Shown here: in pieces, positions 36,840 through 46,793 of the stretch | Numbering within the stretch: the first letter of the stretch is position 1 | Layout: every line of letters begins with the position of its first letter | Assembly (NCBI GenBank): GCA_001650955.1 | Contig: LXYP01000003.1 | Coordinates: forward strand, 62,001-126,000 | Reading direction: 5' to 3' | From: Sphingomonadales bacterium EhC05 | Lineage (GTDB): Bacteria; Pseudomonadota; Alphaproteobacteria; Sphingomonadales; Sphingomonadaceae | Length of the DNA stretch: 64,000 nucleotides | Program-made: the position numbers and the translations under genes | The notes under the pieces: model-generated | The model's database searches: none | Told to the model about the DNA's origin: nothing | What the model saw: only the letters and a program-made list of their open reading frames with translations

Positions 36840-38090
36840 ATGCTTCTATCCCGTTATGAATGGGTCATCGCGAAACGTTATCTTTTGCCCGGAAAGGGTG
36901 AGGGGTTCATCTTTCTGGTTGCCAGCATCAGCCTTGTCGCCGTCATGCTTGGAGTTGCCGCACTCATTGTTGTGATGAGCGTGATGAATGGTTTCCGTGC
37001 AGAGCTATTTGACAAAATAGTCGGTCTGAATGGCCATGCGGTGATTCAAGGATATGGCGGGCGCATCACGGATTGGCGTGATCTCCTGGAAGATACCCGT
37101 AACACCGAGGGTGTCGTGTCGGCTGCTCCGATGATTGAGCAACCGTTGCTAACCACTTTTAATGGGCGGGTTGAGGCGGTGATGGTCCGCGGCATGCAAG
37201 TTGAAGATATCTTGAATAATGAGACGCTTGATGGAAAAACCATTGCTGGTGATCTTGGTCGTTTGGAACCCGGCAGCAATCGTATTGGAATTGGCAGTCG
37301 ATTGGCTACCACATTGGGCGCGCAAGTAGGCAGCAGGATTACGATAATCAACCCGCAGGGCCGATCAACTCCATTTGGAACCGTGCCGCGAGAAATTGCA
37401 TATAATGTGGCCGCAATTTTTGAAGTCGGTGTCTATGACTATGACAAGGCTTATGTCTTCATGCCGATAGAAGATGCCCAGACATTGTTGATTTTGGGAG
37501 ACCAAATCGGGATGATTGAGATCAAGACCAATGATGCCGATAATGTCGGTGAAATACTAGCTCCGCTGTTCCCGAAAGTGGCCGATCGAGCGGTCATCAC
37601 CGACTGGCAGACTTTGAATGCATCCTTGTTTGAAACATTACAGGTTGAGCGGGTTGTGATGTTCGTGATCCTGTCGATCATCATTCTGGTTGCGGTTTTT
37701 AACATCCTGTCTTCGCTGATTATGCTGGTCCGTGCAAAAACCCGCGATATCGCTATTCTGCGAACCATGGGAGCTTCGCGAGCTTCATTACTGAGGATAT
37801 TTGTCACAGTCGGGACGTCGATAGGTTTTCTTGGAATATTGGCGGGCATATTGCTTGGGCTTGTCGCCATTCAATTCCGACAGAACGTCATAAATTTCGT
37901 CCAAATGATCACCGGACAAAATCTATGGGATCCTTCGATCCGTTTCCTTACGGAACTGCCAGCTCGGACCGACCCGATGGAAGTTTTGGGTATAGCGCTT
38001 CTGGCCCTGTTGTTCAGTTTTCTGGCCACCCTCTATCCGGCCTATAAGGCGGCTAGTACGGACCCCGTTCAGGTGCTGCGATATGAGTGA
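36840..38090 (+). CDS. lolC: Lipoprotein-releasing ABC permease
   Basis: 416 aa with the four-TM MacB/LolC topology: TM1 (about 24-47) with R-Y-L[11 protein letters not shown], a large periplasmic domain, then three C-terminal segments (about 275-300, 320-345 and 380-405). It extracts outer-membrane lipoproteins from the inner membrane for LolA. Only one permease gene is present with lolD here, so a homodimer (LolF-like) is possible. Overlaps lolD by eight bases. Confidence 0.9.
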   Translation: MLLSRYEWVIAKRYLLPGKGEGFIFLVASISLVAVMLGVAALIVVMSVMNGFRAELFDKIVGLNGHAVIQGYGGRITDWRDLLEDTRNTEGVVSAAPMIEQPLLTTFNGRVEAVMVRGMQVEDILNNETLDGKTIAGDLGRLEPGSNRIGIGSRLATTLGAQVGSRITIINPQGRSTPFGTVPREIAYNVAAIFEVGVYDYDKAYVFMPIEDAQTLLILGDQIGMIEIKTNDADNVGEILAPLFPKVADRAVITDWQTLNASLFETLQVERVVMFVILSIIILVAVFNILSSLIMLVRAKTRDIAILRTMGASRASLLRIFVTVGTSIGFLGILAGILLGLVAIQFRQNVINFVQMITGQNLWDPSIRFLTELPARTDPMEVLGIALLALLFSFLATLYPAYKAASTDPVQVLRYE

Positions 38091-38769
38091 TAGTGTGAAT
38101 AATAAAGTTGTTGAGCTGCGGAATGTACGACGCAGTTTCGTTCAAGCAGATGTCCAGATAGACGTTCTGAAGGGTGTTGACCTGGATATCATGCCGAATG
38201 AAACGGTGGCTCTTCTGGGACCGTCGGGTTCGGGAAAATCAACGTTGCTGCAGGCCGTTGGTTTGCTTGAAGGTGGCTTTGAAGGATCGATCAAATTGGC
38301 CGGCGAAGAGACAGCCCAACTCCCTGCCAAGGGTCATACCCGAATTCGCAGAGAGCTGCTCGGCTTTGTCTATCAGTTTCACCATCTGCTGCCAGATTTT
38401 ACGGCTTTGGAAAATGTTGTGATGCCACAATTGATTTTCGGAAGGTCTCTCGGTGAAGCAGAAATCCGTGCAGAGTCGTTGCTTGCTAGCATGGGGCTCG
38501 GCGAAAGACTGCATCACAAGCCGAGTAAATTGTCAGGTGGTGAACAACAGCGGGTAGCGGTTGCCCGAGCTCTGGCAAATTCTCCCAAGCTTGTCTTGGC
38601 TGATGAACCAACCGGTAATCTGGACGAGGCGACCGCAGATATTGTGCTGGCCGAACTGTTAGCGCTTGTCCGCCGGGAGGGTAGCGCGGCATTCATCGCC
38701 ACACATAACGAGCGTTTGGCTGCGAAAATGGACCGCGTTGTGCGTCTTCATGACGGAGTTTTAACCTAG
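38083..38769 (+). CDS. lolD: Lipoprotein-releasing ABC ATPase
   Basis: 228 aa. Walker [10 protein letters not shown], signature L-S-G-G-E-Q-Q-R, Walker [14 protein letters not shown] and H-loop A-T-H-N-E. The LolD-type [14 protein letters not shown] segment is present. Powers lipoprotein release with lolC, translationally coupled by overlap. Confidence 0.93.
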   Translation: MSDSVNNKVVELRNVRRSFVQADVQIDVLKGVDLDIMPNETVALLGPSGSGKSTLLQAVGLLEGGFEGSIKLAGEETAQLPAKGHTRIRRELLGFVYQFHHLLPDFTALENVVMPQLIFGRSLGEAEIRAESLLASMGLGERLHHKPSKLSGGEQQRVAVARALANSPKLVLADEPTGNLDEATADIVLAELLALVRREGSAAFIATHNERLAAKMDRVVRLHDGVLT

Positions 38770-38869
38770 GCTTTTCAAAATGAAATCAGATAGGCTTTGA
38801 CTTTTTGGGATTGAGTATCAATCTGTCAAAATGAACATATAATAATTTTGCAAAGATTGGGGCGCTTTC

Positions 38870-39343
38870 ATGCAAATTACAGAATATAAAATCAAGGAAG
38901 CCGACGGATCACTAAGAGATTTATCGGCGCATCGAGGCAAAGTGTTGCTGATTGTAAACACCGCGTCCAAATGCGGATTTACCCCGCAATATGAGGGGCT
39001 CGAAAAACTATATCGGGAATATCATGACCAAGGTCTCGAAATATTGGCTTTCCCGTGCAATCAATTTGGCAATCAGGAACCTGGCGATGCCGACGAGATT
39101 AAGAATTTTTGTACTTTAAACTATGACGTTAGCTTTCCTTTGATGGGCAAAGTTGAAGTCAACGGATCGGATGCAGATCCTCTCTGGAAATATCTCAAAT
39201 CAGAGAAGTCTGGATTATTGGGATCGCGGATCAAATGGAATTTTACGAAATTTCTTGTGGATCGTGAAGGCAATGTCGTGGCGCGCCATGGTCCTGCAGT
39301 GAAACCAGAACAGTTGAAGAGCGAGATTGAACAACTTCTCTAA
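38870..39343 (+). CDS. Glutathione-peroxidase family thiol peroxidase
   Basis: 157 aa. Peroxidatic C35 in N-T-A-S-K-C-G-F, then F-P-C-N-Q-F-G (63-69) and W123 in W-N-F, completing the Cys-Gln-Trp-Asn tetrad; C81 is a likely resolving cysteine, so thioredoxin may be the true reductant as in most bacterial members. Cytosolic. It reduces hydroperoxides. Confidence 0.92.
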   Translation: MQITEYKIKEADGSLRDLSAHRGKVLLIVNTASKCGFTPQYEGLEKLYREYHDQGLEILAFPCNQFGNQEPGDADEIKNFCTLNYDVSFPLMGKVEVNGSDADPLWKYLKSEKSGLLGSRIKWNFTKFLVDREGNVVARHGPAVKPEQLKSEIEQLL

Positions 39344-39497
39344 TCATCGTTCGAGCTGTCAGCTTGATAGTTTTTTGGCTCGATTCACTGATCCGATCGG
39401 CAGCAATATCAAAGAAGCTGTGGACAGATGGTAGATAGTCGGTCGCGAACGCGCGCTGAGCATATGCAATACGGGATTTTCGGTTTAGTCTGACTTC

Positions 39498-42400
39498 ATG
39501 ACGCAAACGCCATTTGTCCATCTTCGAGCCTTTTCTGCTTACACCATCTTGGATGGTGCAATGGAACCCAAAGCGATTGGGGCCATTGCAAAGGACCGCG
39601 GCTTTCCGGCGGTCGCATTATGTGATCGGATCGGGTTGTTCGCGTCGATGGCCTTTGATGACGGCTGTCGCGCCAATGGTGTGCAACCGATAACCGGCTG
39701 TTTTTTGCGCGTCGCTCGACCCAATGGCGATGAGAAAATCAAGCCAACATTAGATTGGCTAGCGCTTTATGCGCAGAATGAACAAGGTTATGAAAATCTG
39801 TGTAAGCTCGTTTCCGCATCTCATTTGGATCGGCCCATCGAACTTGATGCGCACGTACCAATTGAAATGTTGGCCCGGCATAATGACGGGTTGCTCGCGT
39901 TAACTGGAGGGGGAGAGGGCGCGCTCGCGCGGCTGATCGCAGAAGAACAGCAGTCAGAGGCGGAATCATATCTTTCGCATTTGCAAGATTATTTTCCTGA
40001 ACGATTATATATTGAGCTTTCGCGCCGAGAAGATCCAGTTGAGGTGGCCGCGGAAAATGGGCTGATTGCCTTGGCCTTGGATCGAAATATCCCGCTGGTT
40101 GCGACCAACCCGAGTTGTTACGCCGAGCCGGACTTTGCCGAGGCACATGATGTGATGACGTGCATCGCCGCATCTGCCTATGTCGAAAATGACGATCGGG
40201 AAAAGCCTTCAAGCCATCTTTGGATGAAAAGTGAACTGGTGATGGAGGATCTATTCTCCGACATTCCCGAGGCGATAGAGAATACATTGGTGGTCGCCCA
40301 GCGCTGTGCAACTTCGCCACCCAGCCGTGCTCCGATCCTTCCGAGTCTGGCAGGTGACCTCGCGGGTGAAGCCAGGCAATTGCGTGAGGATGCGCTGGCA
40401 GGACTTGAGGTACGTCTGCAAGCTGCGAATATTGTCGAGGAGACTGATCGCAAATCATATTTTGATCGGCTCGAGTTTGAACTTGATGTGATTCTCAACA
40501 TGGGATTTCCGGGATATTTCCTGATCGTTGCGGATTTTATAAAATGGTCCAAGGATCAAGACATACCAGTAGGTCCAGGGCGTGGTTCCGGTGCGGGTTC
40601 AGTGGTTGCGTGGGCGCTGACGATCACCGATCTCGATCCGATAAAATTGGGACTGCTGTTCGAGCGATTTCTCAATCCTGAACGGGTGTCCATGCCCGAC
40701 TTTGACATCGACTTCTGCGAAACCCGTCGTGGCGAAGTCATTCGCTATGTGCAGGAGAAATACGGAACTGGTCAGGTCGCGCAGATCATCACTTTTGGAA
40801 AGCTGAAATCGCGCGCCGTTTTGCGCGACGTCGGACGGGTTCTTCAAATGCCCTATGGACAAGTGGATAGATTGACCAAATTGGTCCCAAATCACCCCAC
40901 TGATCCGTGGGATTTGAAACGATCGCTCAATGGAATTTCGGAACTTGCGCAGGAATATAAACAGGCCGATGTGAAGCGTCTATTTGACCTCGGCATGAAA
41001 TTGGAAGGGCTTCCGCGCCATAGCTCTACTCACGCCGCTGGTGTTGTCATTGGTGATCGTCCGCTGGACCAATTGGTTCCGCTATACCGGGACCCCAGAT
41101 CAGATTTGCCGGTCACTCAATTTGACATGAAATTTGTCGAAAAAGCCGGATTGGTGAAGTTTGATTTTCTTGGCCTGAAGACGCTTTCGGTGCTGAAAAA
41201 GGCGATCGAATTGTTAGCGGAGCGCGACATATCCGTCGACCTGGATACACTGGCATGGGACGATCCGAAGGTTTTTGAACTGCTTCAGCGCGGCGATACG
41301 GTTGGCGTGTTCCAGCTCGAATCCGAAGGGATGCGGCGAACGCTGGCGGCGGTAAAACCGACGAACTTTGGTGATATTATCGCACTTGTGTCGCTTTATC
41401 GACCGGGTCCGATGGACAATATTCCGCTCTTTGGTGACCGGAAAAATGATCGCGTCGAAATTGCTTATCCCCACCCCATGCTGGAAGAGATTCTCAAGGA
41501 AACCTATGGGATTTTCGTCTATCAGGAACAGGTGATGCAAGCAGCCCAGATTATTGCGGGCTATTCTCTCGGTGAAGCGGATTTGCTGCGCCGCGCAATG
41601 GGTAAAAAAATCCAGGCTGAGATGGATGCTCAGCGAAGTATTTTTGTCAAAGGCGCCGCCAAGAACGGACTGAATGATAGCCAGGCGAACGAGCTGTTTG
41701 ATTTAATCGACAAATTCGCCGGCTATGGTTTTAACAAAAGTCACGCTGCGGCTTATGCGCTGCTTGCGTATCAGACTGCGTGGCTGAAAGCGCATTATCC
41801 GCATGAATTTTATGCTGCATCAATGTGTTTTGATATGCATCAATCGGACAAGCTCAGCATTTTTGTCGATGATATGAAGAGGCTCGGCGTCACTGTGCTT
41901 CAGCCGTCGATCAACAAAAGCCGCCCCTCGTTCTCCGTCGAGGAGCAGGAGGGAGCATTGCTTGCCGTGCGCTATGCATTGGCCGGCCTTAAGAATGTCG
42001 GCGAGAAGGCGACGCAGGCCCTGGTCGATGAGCGCGCTGACAGCGGACCTTTCCAATCGATGGATGACTTCGCCGACCGGATTGATCCGCGCGGTATGAA
42101 CAAGCGGCAACTGGAAAGCCTGGCGGCGGCTGGCGCGTTTGACGACATCGATCCGAATCGTGCGGCGATTCATGACGGCGCAGATATTTTGCTTTCGGTT
42201 GCCAATAGTGCGGCGGAGGCCAGAACCAGCGGGCAAGGTGGCCTGTTCGGAGAGGGCAGCGCTGGCGGCGATATGCAAGCAATTCGCTTGCCTGAGGGCG
42301 CCAGTTGGTCGCTCAGCGAGATCATGGTTCACGAGCGCAATGCTTTTGGTTTTTATTTCGCCTCCCATCCGGTGACTCAATTTGATGCGGTGACCTCCTC

Positions 42401-43010
42401 TCATGGTGCCCGGAGTTTCGCCGCGCTCTGTTCCGAGAGACCGATTGGCGAGGGGGTTCGCAAGCCGGCGGTGATGGCCGCGCTGATTGAGTCGGTGCGG
42501 TGGCGTGAGAGCAAGCGGGGCAATCGTTTTGTTCTCGCCGATCTTTCGGATAGCAGCGGTCAATTTTCTGGAAGTTGTTTCGAAGAGGAACAGTGTAATA
42601 TATTGGCAGAAATGGCAAAAGAGGGACGTTGCGCATTGCTTCATGTCGAGTTGGATCAGCAATCTGAAGATGAGAATCCGCGCGTTGCTATTCGTCGTGT
42701 AGAGCCGCTGGAGAGGTTGGAGAAAACGACCCGAACTCTTATGGAACTCGATATACTCGACATCAGCGGCATCCATGAACTAACCCATATAATGGCGCCC
42801 TTGCGTGGTGGCCAAAGCAAGCTGGTTGCGACTGTCCCAGGCCCCGATGATCAGCCGGTGCGGATTTGCCTCGGTCGCTCCTTTCTGCTGGATGCTGAGA
42901 CGGTTGAGATTCTCGACAAAGTCAGCGGAATTGAAAATGTTCGCTTGGGCCCGGCGTCTCTGTCCCGGTCGGCGCCAAATAATAAGCCAAAATTAAGACT
43001 TGTAAGCTGA
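39498..43010 (+). CDS. dnaE: DNA polymerase III alpha subunit
   Basis: 1170 aa, usual length. PHP domain at the N-terminus, palm with P-D-F-D-I-D-F near residues 400-406 (catalytic Asp pair), the K-K-I-Q-A-E-M region and a C-terminal OB fold. It is the replicative polymerase. The first PHP motif reads R-A-F-S-A-Y where the metal-binding form has V-H-S-x-Y: the His is Phe12, so PHP-based phosphoesterase activity is unlikely and proofreading must come from DnaQ. Confidence 0.96.
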   Translation: MTQTPFVHLRAFSAYTILDGAMEPKAIGAIAKDRGFPAVALCDRIGLFASMAFDDGCRANGVQPITGCFLRVARPNGDEKIKPTLDWLALYAQNEQGYENLCKLVSASHLDRPIELDAHVPIEMLARHNDGLLALTGGGEGALARLIAEEQQSEAESYLSHLQDYFPERLYIELSRREDPVEVAAENGLIALALDRNIPLVATNPSCYAEPDFAEAHDVMTCIAASAYVENDDREKPSSHLWMKSELVMEDLFSDIPEAIENTLVVAQRCATSPPSRAPILPSLAGDLAGEARQLREDALAGLEVRLQAANIVEETDRKSYFDRLEFELDVILNMGFPGYFLIVADFIKWSKDQDIPVGPGRGSGAGSVVAWALTITDLDPIKLGLLFERFLNPERVSMPDFDIDFCETRRGEVIRYVQEKYGTGQVAQIITFGKLKSRAVLRDVGRVLQMPYGQVDRLTKLVPNHPTDPWDLKRSLNGISELAQEYKQADVKRLFDLGMKLEGLPRHSSTHAAGVVIGDRPLDQLVPLYRDPRSDLPVTQFDMKFVEKAGLVKFDFLGLKTLSVLKKAIELLAERDISVDLDTLAWDDPKVFELLQRGDTVGVFQLESEGMRRTLAAVKPTNFGDIIALVSLYRPGPMDNIPLFGDRKNDRVEIAYPHPMLEEILKETYGIFVYQEQVMQAAQIIAGYSLGEADLLRRAMGKKIQAEMDAQRSIFVKGAAKNGLNDSQANELFDLIDKFAGYGFNKSHAAAYALLAYQTAWLKAHYPHEFYAASMCFDMHQSDKLSIFVDDMKRLGVTVLQPSINKSRPSFSVEEQEGALLAVRYALAGLKNVGEKATQALVDERADSGPFQSMDDFADRIDPRGMNKRQLESLAAAGAFDDIDPNRAAIHDGADILLSVANSAAEARTSGQGGLFGEGSAGGDMQAIRLPEGASWSLSEIMVHERNAFGFYFASHPVTQFDAVTSSHGARSFAALCSERPIGEGVRKPAVMAALIESVRWRESKRGNRFVLADLSDSSGQFSGSCFEEEQCNILAEMAKEGRCALLHVELDQQSEDENPRVAIRRVEPLERLEKTTRTLMELDILDISGIHELTHIMAPLRGGQSKLVATVPGPDDQPVRICLGRSFLLDAETVEILDKVSGIENVRLGPASLSRSAPNNKPKLRLVS

Positions 43011-43070
43011 CTCGATTCCATCGAAACCGACGCATCAATTTAGAAGCTAAACGTTCATACGGAGAGATTA

Positions 43071-44672
43071 ATGGCAGGAGCAATGCAAGCGAGTTCGCTC
43101 AAAATTACCAGTTTGATCGATCATGCGGCGAGAGAACATGGCACGCGGGAAATCGTGAGCTATTGGGCCGATGGCAATGTAACCCGAAGCAACTGGGCTG
43201 AAATAGGTTTTGAGGCCCGGAAATTTTCTCAGGCTCTCCAAAAACTGGGCATGAAGAAGGGTGACCGCATCGCGACGATCGCGATGAATCACGCGCATCA
43301 TTTGATCAGCTGGTATGGATCGGCAGGTATCGGCGGGATATTGCACACGATTAATCCGAGATTGTTCGAGGAGCAGCTTGTTTACATCATCAATCATGCC
43401 GAAGACCGCGTATTGCTGTTCGACAAGATGTTTGCCCCGATTATCGAAATGCTCAAACCGCAATTGAAGACGGTTGAACATTATATCCAGTTCGATGGCG
43501 AAAAAGGTGATTATCCGACCTTTCGCGAACTGGTTGACGCCGAAGATGGTGATTTCGACTGGGTCGATGTCGATGAGAATGATCCGTGCGGGCTTTGCTA
43601 CACCAGTGGTACGACCGGCAATCCCAAAGGTGTTCTTTATGAACATCGTTCGAACGTCCTCCACGCGATTACCGAAGTGCAGCCCGATGTGATGGATTTG
43701 TCGACTCGCTCGGTCATGCTTCCGGTCGTTCCAATGTTCCACGCCAACGCCTGGGGCCTGCCTTTTGCCTGTGCCACTGTTGGCGCGAAAATGGTCTTCT
43801 CGGCGAGCAATGAGGCAGCGGTTCTGTGGAAGCTGATCCGCGAAGAAGGAGTCACCCATAGCGCCGGTGTGCCGACGGTCTGGCTGTCGATGTTCACCGA
43901 TATGGATAGCAATGGCGGCGATTATGGGGACCTCGGCGTTGTGGTGATCGGCGGATCGGCTTGCCCGCGTTCGATGATCGAGCGCCTGATGCAGAATAAT
44001 ATTCGCGTCGCCCATGCCTGGGGCATGACCGAAACCTCGCCGATCGGAACCGCAGGCGCGCTTCCGGCCAATTGGGATAGTCTCAGTTTTGACGAGCAGG
44101 TCGATGTTATCTGCAAGCAGGGCAGACCGCCATTTGGCGTCGAACTGCGAGTCGTCGACGAAGAGGGCAATGTCGCGCCGCGCGATGGAACAACCAGTGG
44201 AACGCTTGAAATACGGGGTCCCTGGATCATCAAACGTTATTTCCGCGCAGATGAAGATGCGGTTGAAGATGATGGTTGGTTTGATACCGGAGATGTCGCA
44301 GTTCTCCACCCCGATGGCACGATGCAGATCACTGATCGGGCCAAGGATGTGATCAAATCGGGCGGTGAATGGATCAGTTCGATCGAACTGGAAAATGCCG
44401 CCGTCGGCTGTCCGGGTGTCGCCGAGGCTGCTGCGGTCGGAGTCTATCATCCGAAATGGGACGAGCGGCCATTGCTACTTGTCGTCAAAAAAGCCGGTGC
44501 AGATGTCAGCGAAGCAGACATGATCGCCTATCTTGGCGATAAAGTCGCCAAATGGTGGTTGCCCGACGAAGTCAAATTTGTCGATGAACTGCCCCATACT
44601 GCGACTGGGAAAATTCTCAAACGGGCGCTGCGCGACGAATATAAGGGATATCAGCTCAAGAGCTTGGCTTAG
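43071..44672 (+). CDS. Fatty-acyl-CoA ligase (AMP-binding superfamily), AlkK-like
   Basis: 533 aa. AMP-binding signature [11 protein letters not shown] (about 175-185), A5 motif W-G-M-T-E-T-S, A7 T-G-D-V and the C-terminal G-K-I-L-K-R-A-L-R lysine motif. It activates a carboxylic acid to its CoA thioester. Similarity in layout to medium-chain acyl-CoA ligases such as AlkK; chain length not determined. GGAGAG lies five bases before the ATG. Confidence 0.88.
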   Translation: MAGAMQASSLKITSLIDHAAREHGTREIVSYWADGNVTRSNWAEIGFEARKFSQALQKLGMKKGDRIATIAMNHAHHLISWYGSAGIGGILHTINPRLFEEQLVYIINHAEDRVLLFDKMFAPIIEMLKPQLKTVEHYIQFDGEKGDYPTFRELVDAEDGDFDWVDVDENDPCGLCYTSGTTGNPKGVLYEHRSNVLHAITEVQPDVMDLSTRSVMLPVVPMFHANAWGLPFACATVGAKMVFSASNEAAVLWKLIREEGVTHSAGVPTVWLSMFTDMDSNGGDYGDLGVVVIGGSACPRSMIERLMQNNIRVAHAWGMTETSPIGTAGALPANWDSLSFDEQVDVICKQGRPPFGVELRVVDEEGNVAPRDGTTSGTLEIRGPWIIKRYFRADEDAVEDDGWFDTGDVAVLHPDGTMQITDRAKDVIKSGGEWISSIELENAAVGCPGVAEAAAVGVYHPKWDERPLLLVVKKAGADVSEADMIAYLGDKVAKWWLPDEVKFVDELPHTATGKILKRALRDEYKGYQLKSLA

Positions 44673-45008
44673 AGCTGAAGGAACTTCCTGCGCGCCAAAG
44701 TTAGTCAAAGTTAGGGCCTGGGAATGCTATTCTCCGGCCCTAATGCCCAAATCGTTCAGGCTGAGTGCGCGATTCATGAACGACGGAACATGAAGATATT
44801 CTGATCCGCGCCCCAAGTGTGCCGAATCTCGTTTGCGCGACGGATGGGATGAACATGATTTCAAAGAGCCTCTGGTGATCGTCGCATTTTGCTGCCGTGT
44901 AGGAAAGAGACTTTTGTCATCGCTCGAAATCTGGCTTCTGCGCGATATGATGCTGGAATTTGATGCGGATTTTTTATCTTTCATCGGGTCGGGATTGATC
45001 CGGTGGCG
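44673..45008. other. 336-base convergent gap
   Basis: Starts with an imperfect hairpin TTAGGGCC/GGCCCTAA (44711-44743) that could end the ligase transcript but lacks a T-tract. A 72-codon open frame on the plus strand (44794-45012) has no start codon in its first half and no recognised motif. Nothing else seen. Confidence 0.35.
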
Positions 45009-46106
45009 CTAAAATAGTTCGAGCTGACTGCCTTGAATGATCGGCCGACGGAACAAGTCGGTACGCAATCCGAAGCGCGGCTTGCGCAGACCGGCTTTGC
45101 GGGATGCAATGTTGAGCCTTGTCCACAGCAATTCAGCCCAGGGACCGGACCCACGCATCCGGCTATGGAAATTGGGATCATTGCGCTTGCCGCCGCGCAT
45201 CGCGGCCATGGTGTGCATCACCTTGTCTTTGCGATCGGGAAAATGGGTCTCAAGCCAGGCTTCAAACAGCGGCGCAACCTCATGAGGGAGGCGCACCGGA
45301 ATGATCGAGACACTTTGCGCACCATGTTTTGCAGCCGCAGCGACGAGCGCCTCGATCTCGTGATCGGTAATCGCGGGAATCACCGGCGCGATATTGACGT
45401 GAACATAGATTCCCGCGCGGTGCAGCAATTGCACTGCTCTCAGCCGTTTGGCCGGAGATGGTGCCCGTGGCTCCAGCAGTCTCGCGATCTTGCCATCGAG
45501 CGAGGTGATTGACAGCGCGACGGCGGTCAGCTGATGGGCCGCCAGTTGCGTGAGCAAATCGAGATCCTCCAATACCCGATCGGATTTGGTCGTGATGCCG
45601 ACAGGATGCAAGGTTTCCAGCATCACTTCCAAAATCTGTCTGGTAATCCGAAAGCGTTTCTCAATCGGCTGATAGGGGTCGGTATTGGTGCCGATGGCGA
45701 GACTTGCGGGCTGGTAAGTCGGCTTGGCAAACGTCTGACGCAGAAGTTCGGCCGCATTGGGTTTCGCAAAAAGCTTGGTTTCGAAATCGAGGCCCGGCGA
45801 CAGATCATGATAGGCATGGGTCGGACGCGCATAGCAATAGATGCAACCATGCTCACATCCGCGATAGGCGTTGATCGATCGATCAAATGGCAGATCCGGG
45901 GATATATTGAAATTGATGATCGATTTGGGAAATTCGGCCGTGACTTCGGTGCGCAGCTTTTGCTCCTGGCCATCGATGGAGTCTCGCGCATCTAGCCAGT
46001 CGCCATCCCATTCGCGTGCGGGCATATTGAACCGCGTGCTGTCCTGATTGCTGACAGCACCGCGACCTTTTGGAGGGGGTGGCAAAGGAAGATTGCTGTC
46101 GGACAT
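45009..46106 (-). CDS. PA0069-type radical SAM protein
   Basis: 365 aa. Iron-sulphur motif C84-E-H-G-C88-I-Y-C91 (C-x3-C-x2-C) within Y-R-G-C-E-H-G-C-I-Y-C-Y-A-R, a form shared with the PA0069/SplB-like branch. After it come T-N-T-D-P-Y-Q and the strand motifs of the radical SAM barrel. It should use S-adenosylmethionine for radical chemistry; substrate unknown in this branch. N-terminal residues G-R-G-A-x-S-N and F-x-x-P-A-R-E are usual for it. Stands alone. Confidence 0.87.
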   Translation of the reverse strand: MSDSNLPLPPPPKGRGAVSNQDSTRFNMPAREWDGDWLDARDSIDGQEQKLRTEVTAEFPKSIINFNISPDLPFDRSINAYRGCEHGCIYCYARPTHAYHDLSPGLDFETKLFAKPNAAELLRQTFAKPTYQPASLAIGTNTDPYQPIEKRFRITRQILEVMLETLHPVGITTKSDRVLEDLDLLTQLAAHQLTAVALSITSLDGKIARLLEPRAPSPAKRLRAVQLLHRAGIYVHVNIAPVIPAITDHEIEALVAAAAKHGAQSVSIIPVRLPHEVAPLFEAWLETHFPDRKDKVMHTMAAMRGGKRNDPNFHSRMRGSGPWAELLWTRLNIASRKAGLRKPRFGLRTDLFRRPIIQGSQLELF

Positions 46107-46151
46107 CGGCTCTCGCTAGCACGAGAACAAATAAAGAACAAATGACTATTG

Positions 46152-46679
46152 CTACTTTTCCAGCAAGCGCGGGATCAACTCGATAAAGTTGCAGGGCCGG
46201 TGGCGGCTATCCAATTGCGTGTCCAATATGCCATCCCAGCCATCTTTGACCGCTCCATTAGAGCCGGGCAGGGCAAAGATATAAGTCCCTCGGGCGACCA
46301 CCGCGCAGGCCCGCGACTGGACTGTCGATGTGCCGATTTTATCCATGCTGAGCCAGCGGAACAGCTCGCCGAAACCTGGTATGTCCTTACTTTTGACGGT
46401 ATCAAGTGCCTCCGGCGTGATGTCCCGTCCGGTCAACCCGGTGCCGCCGGTGGTAATGATAACGTCCACCAATTTGTCATCAATCCACTGATGGAGCTGG
46501 GCTACCAGGGCGGCTTTGTCATCCCGCATCAGCCTGCGATAAATCAGATCATGTCCTTTTGCCGCTATTCGCTGCGCCAGAATATCGCCGGACGTGTCTT
46601 CCTTGAGGGTGCGCGTGTCCGACACAGTTAGGAGAGCAATATTGATCGCTTTGAATGTCCGGCTTTCATCAATTGGCAT
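46152..46679 (-). CDS. moaB: Molybdenum cofactor biosynthesis protein B
   Basis: 175 aa MogA/MoaB fold: [19 protein letters not shown], and the C-terminal L-P-G-S-N-G-A-V. MoaB adenylates or binds molybdopterin before metal insertion. Other moa/moe genes are not nearby. Divergent from divL. Confidence 0.92.
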   Translation of the reverse strand: MPIDESRTFKAINIALLTVSDTRTLKEDTSGDILAQRIAAKGHDLIYRRLMRDDKAALVAQLHQWIDDKLVDVIITTGGTGLTGRDITPEALDTVKSKDIPGFGELFRWLSMDKIGTSTVQSRACAVVARGTYIFALPGSNGAVKDGWDGILDTQLDSRHRPCNFIELIPRLLEK

Positions 46680-46793
46680 AGCGTTGCTCCGTCATAATTA
46701 TTTGTCCATTATAGCTTAGTTTAACCGACTTTTCTAAACCATAAAGATTAGGGGCTTTTCGTAAGTTAACTAAGCGTCTAATCGCTTGGGACA

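Noticed and set aside
36840-38090. LolC as part of a LolCDE three-gene set
   Set aside because: No second permease gene follows; only lolC and lolD are here.
43068-44450. Long open frame antisense to the acyl-CoA ligase gene
   Set aside because: A mirror of codon bias in the real gene; no domain resemblance. The same holds for antisense frames over trpE/ppiD and addA.
44794-45012. 72-codon open frame on the plus strand between the acyl-CoA ligase and the radical SAM gene
   Set aside because: No start codon in its first half, no ribosome site, no recognised motif; likely chance.
46681-46793. CtrA-like TTAA half-sites before divL
   Set aside because: Only half-sites; none fits TTAA-N7-TTAA fully, so no claim of CtrA control.
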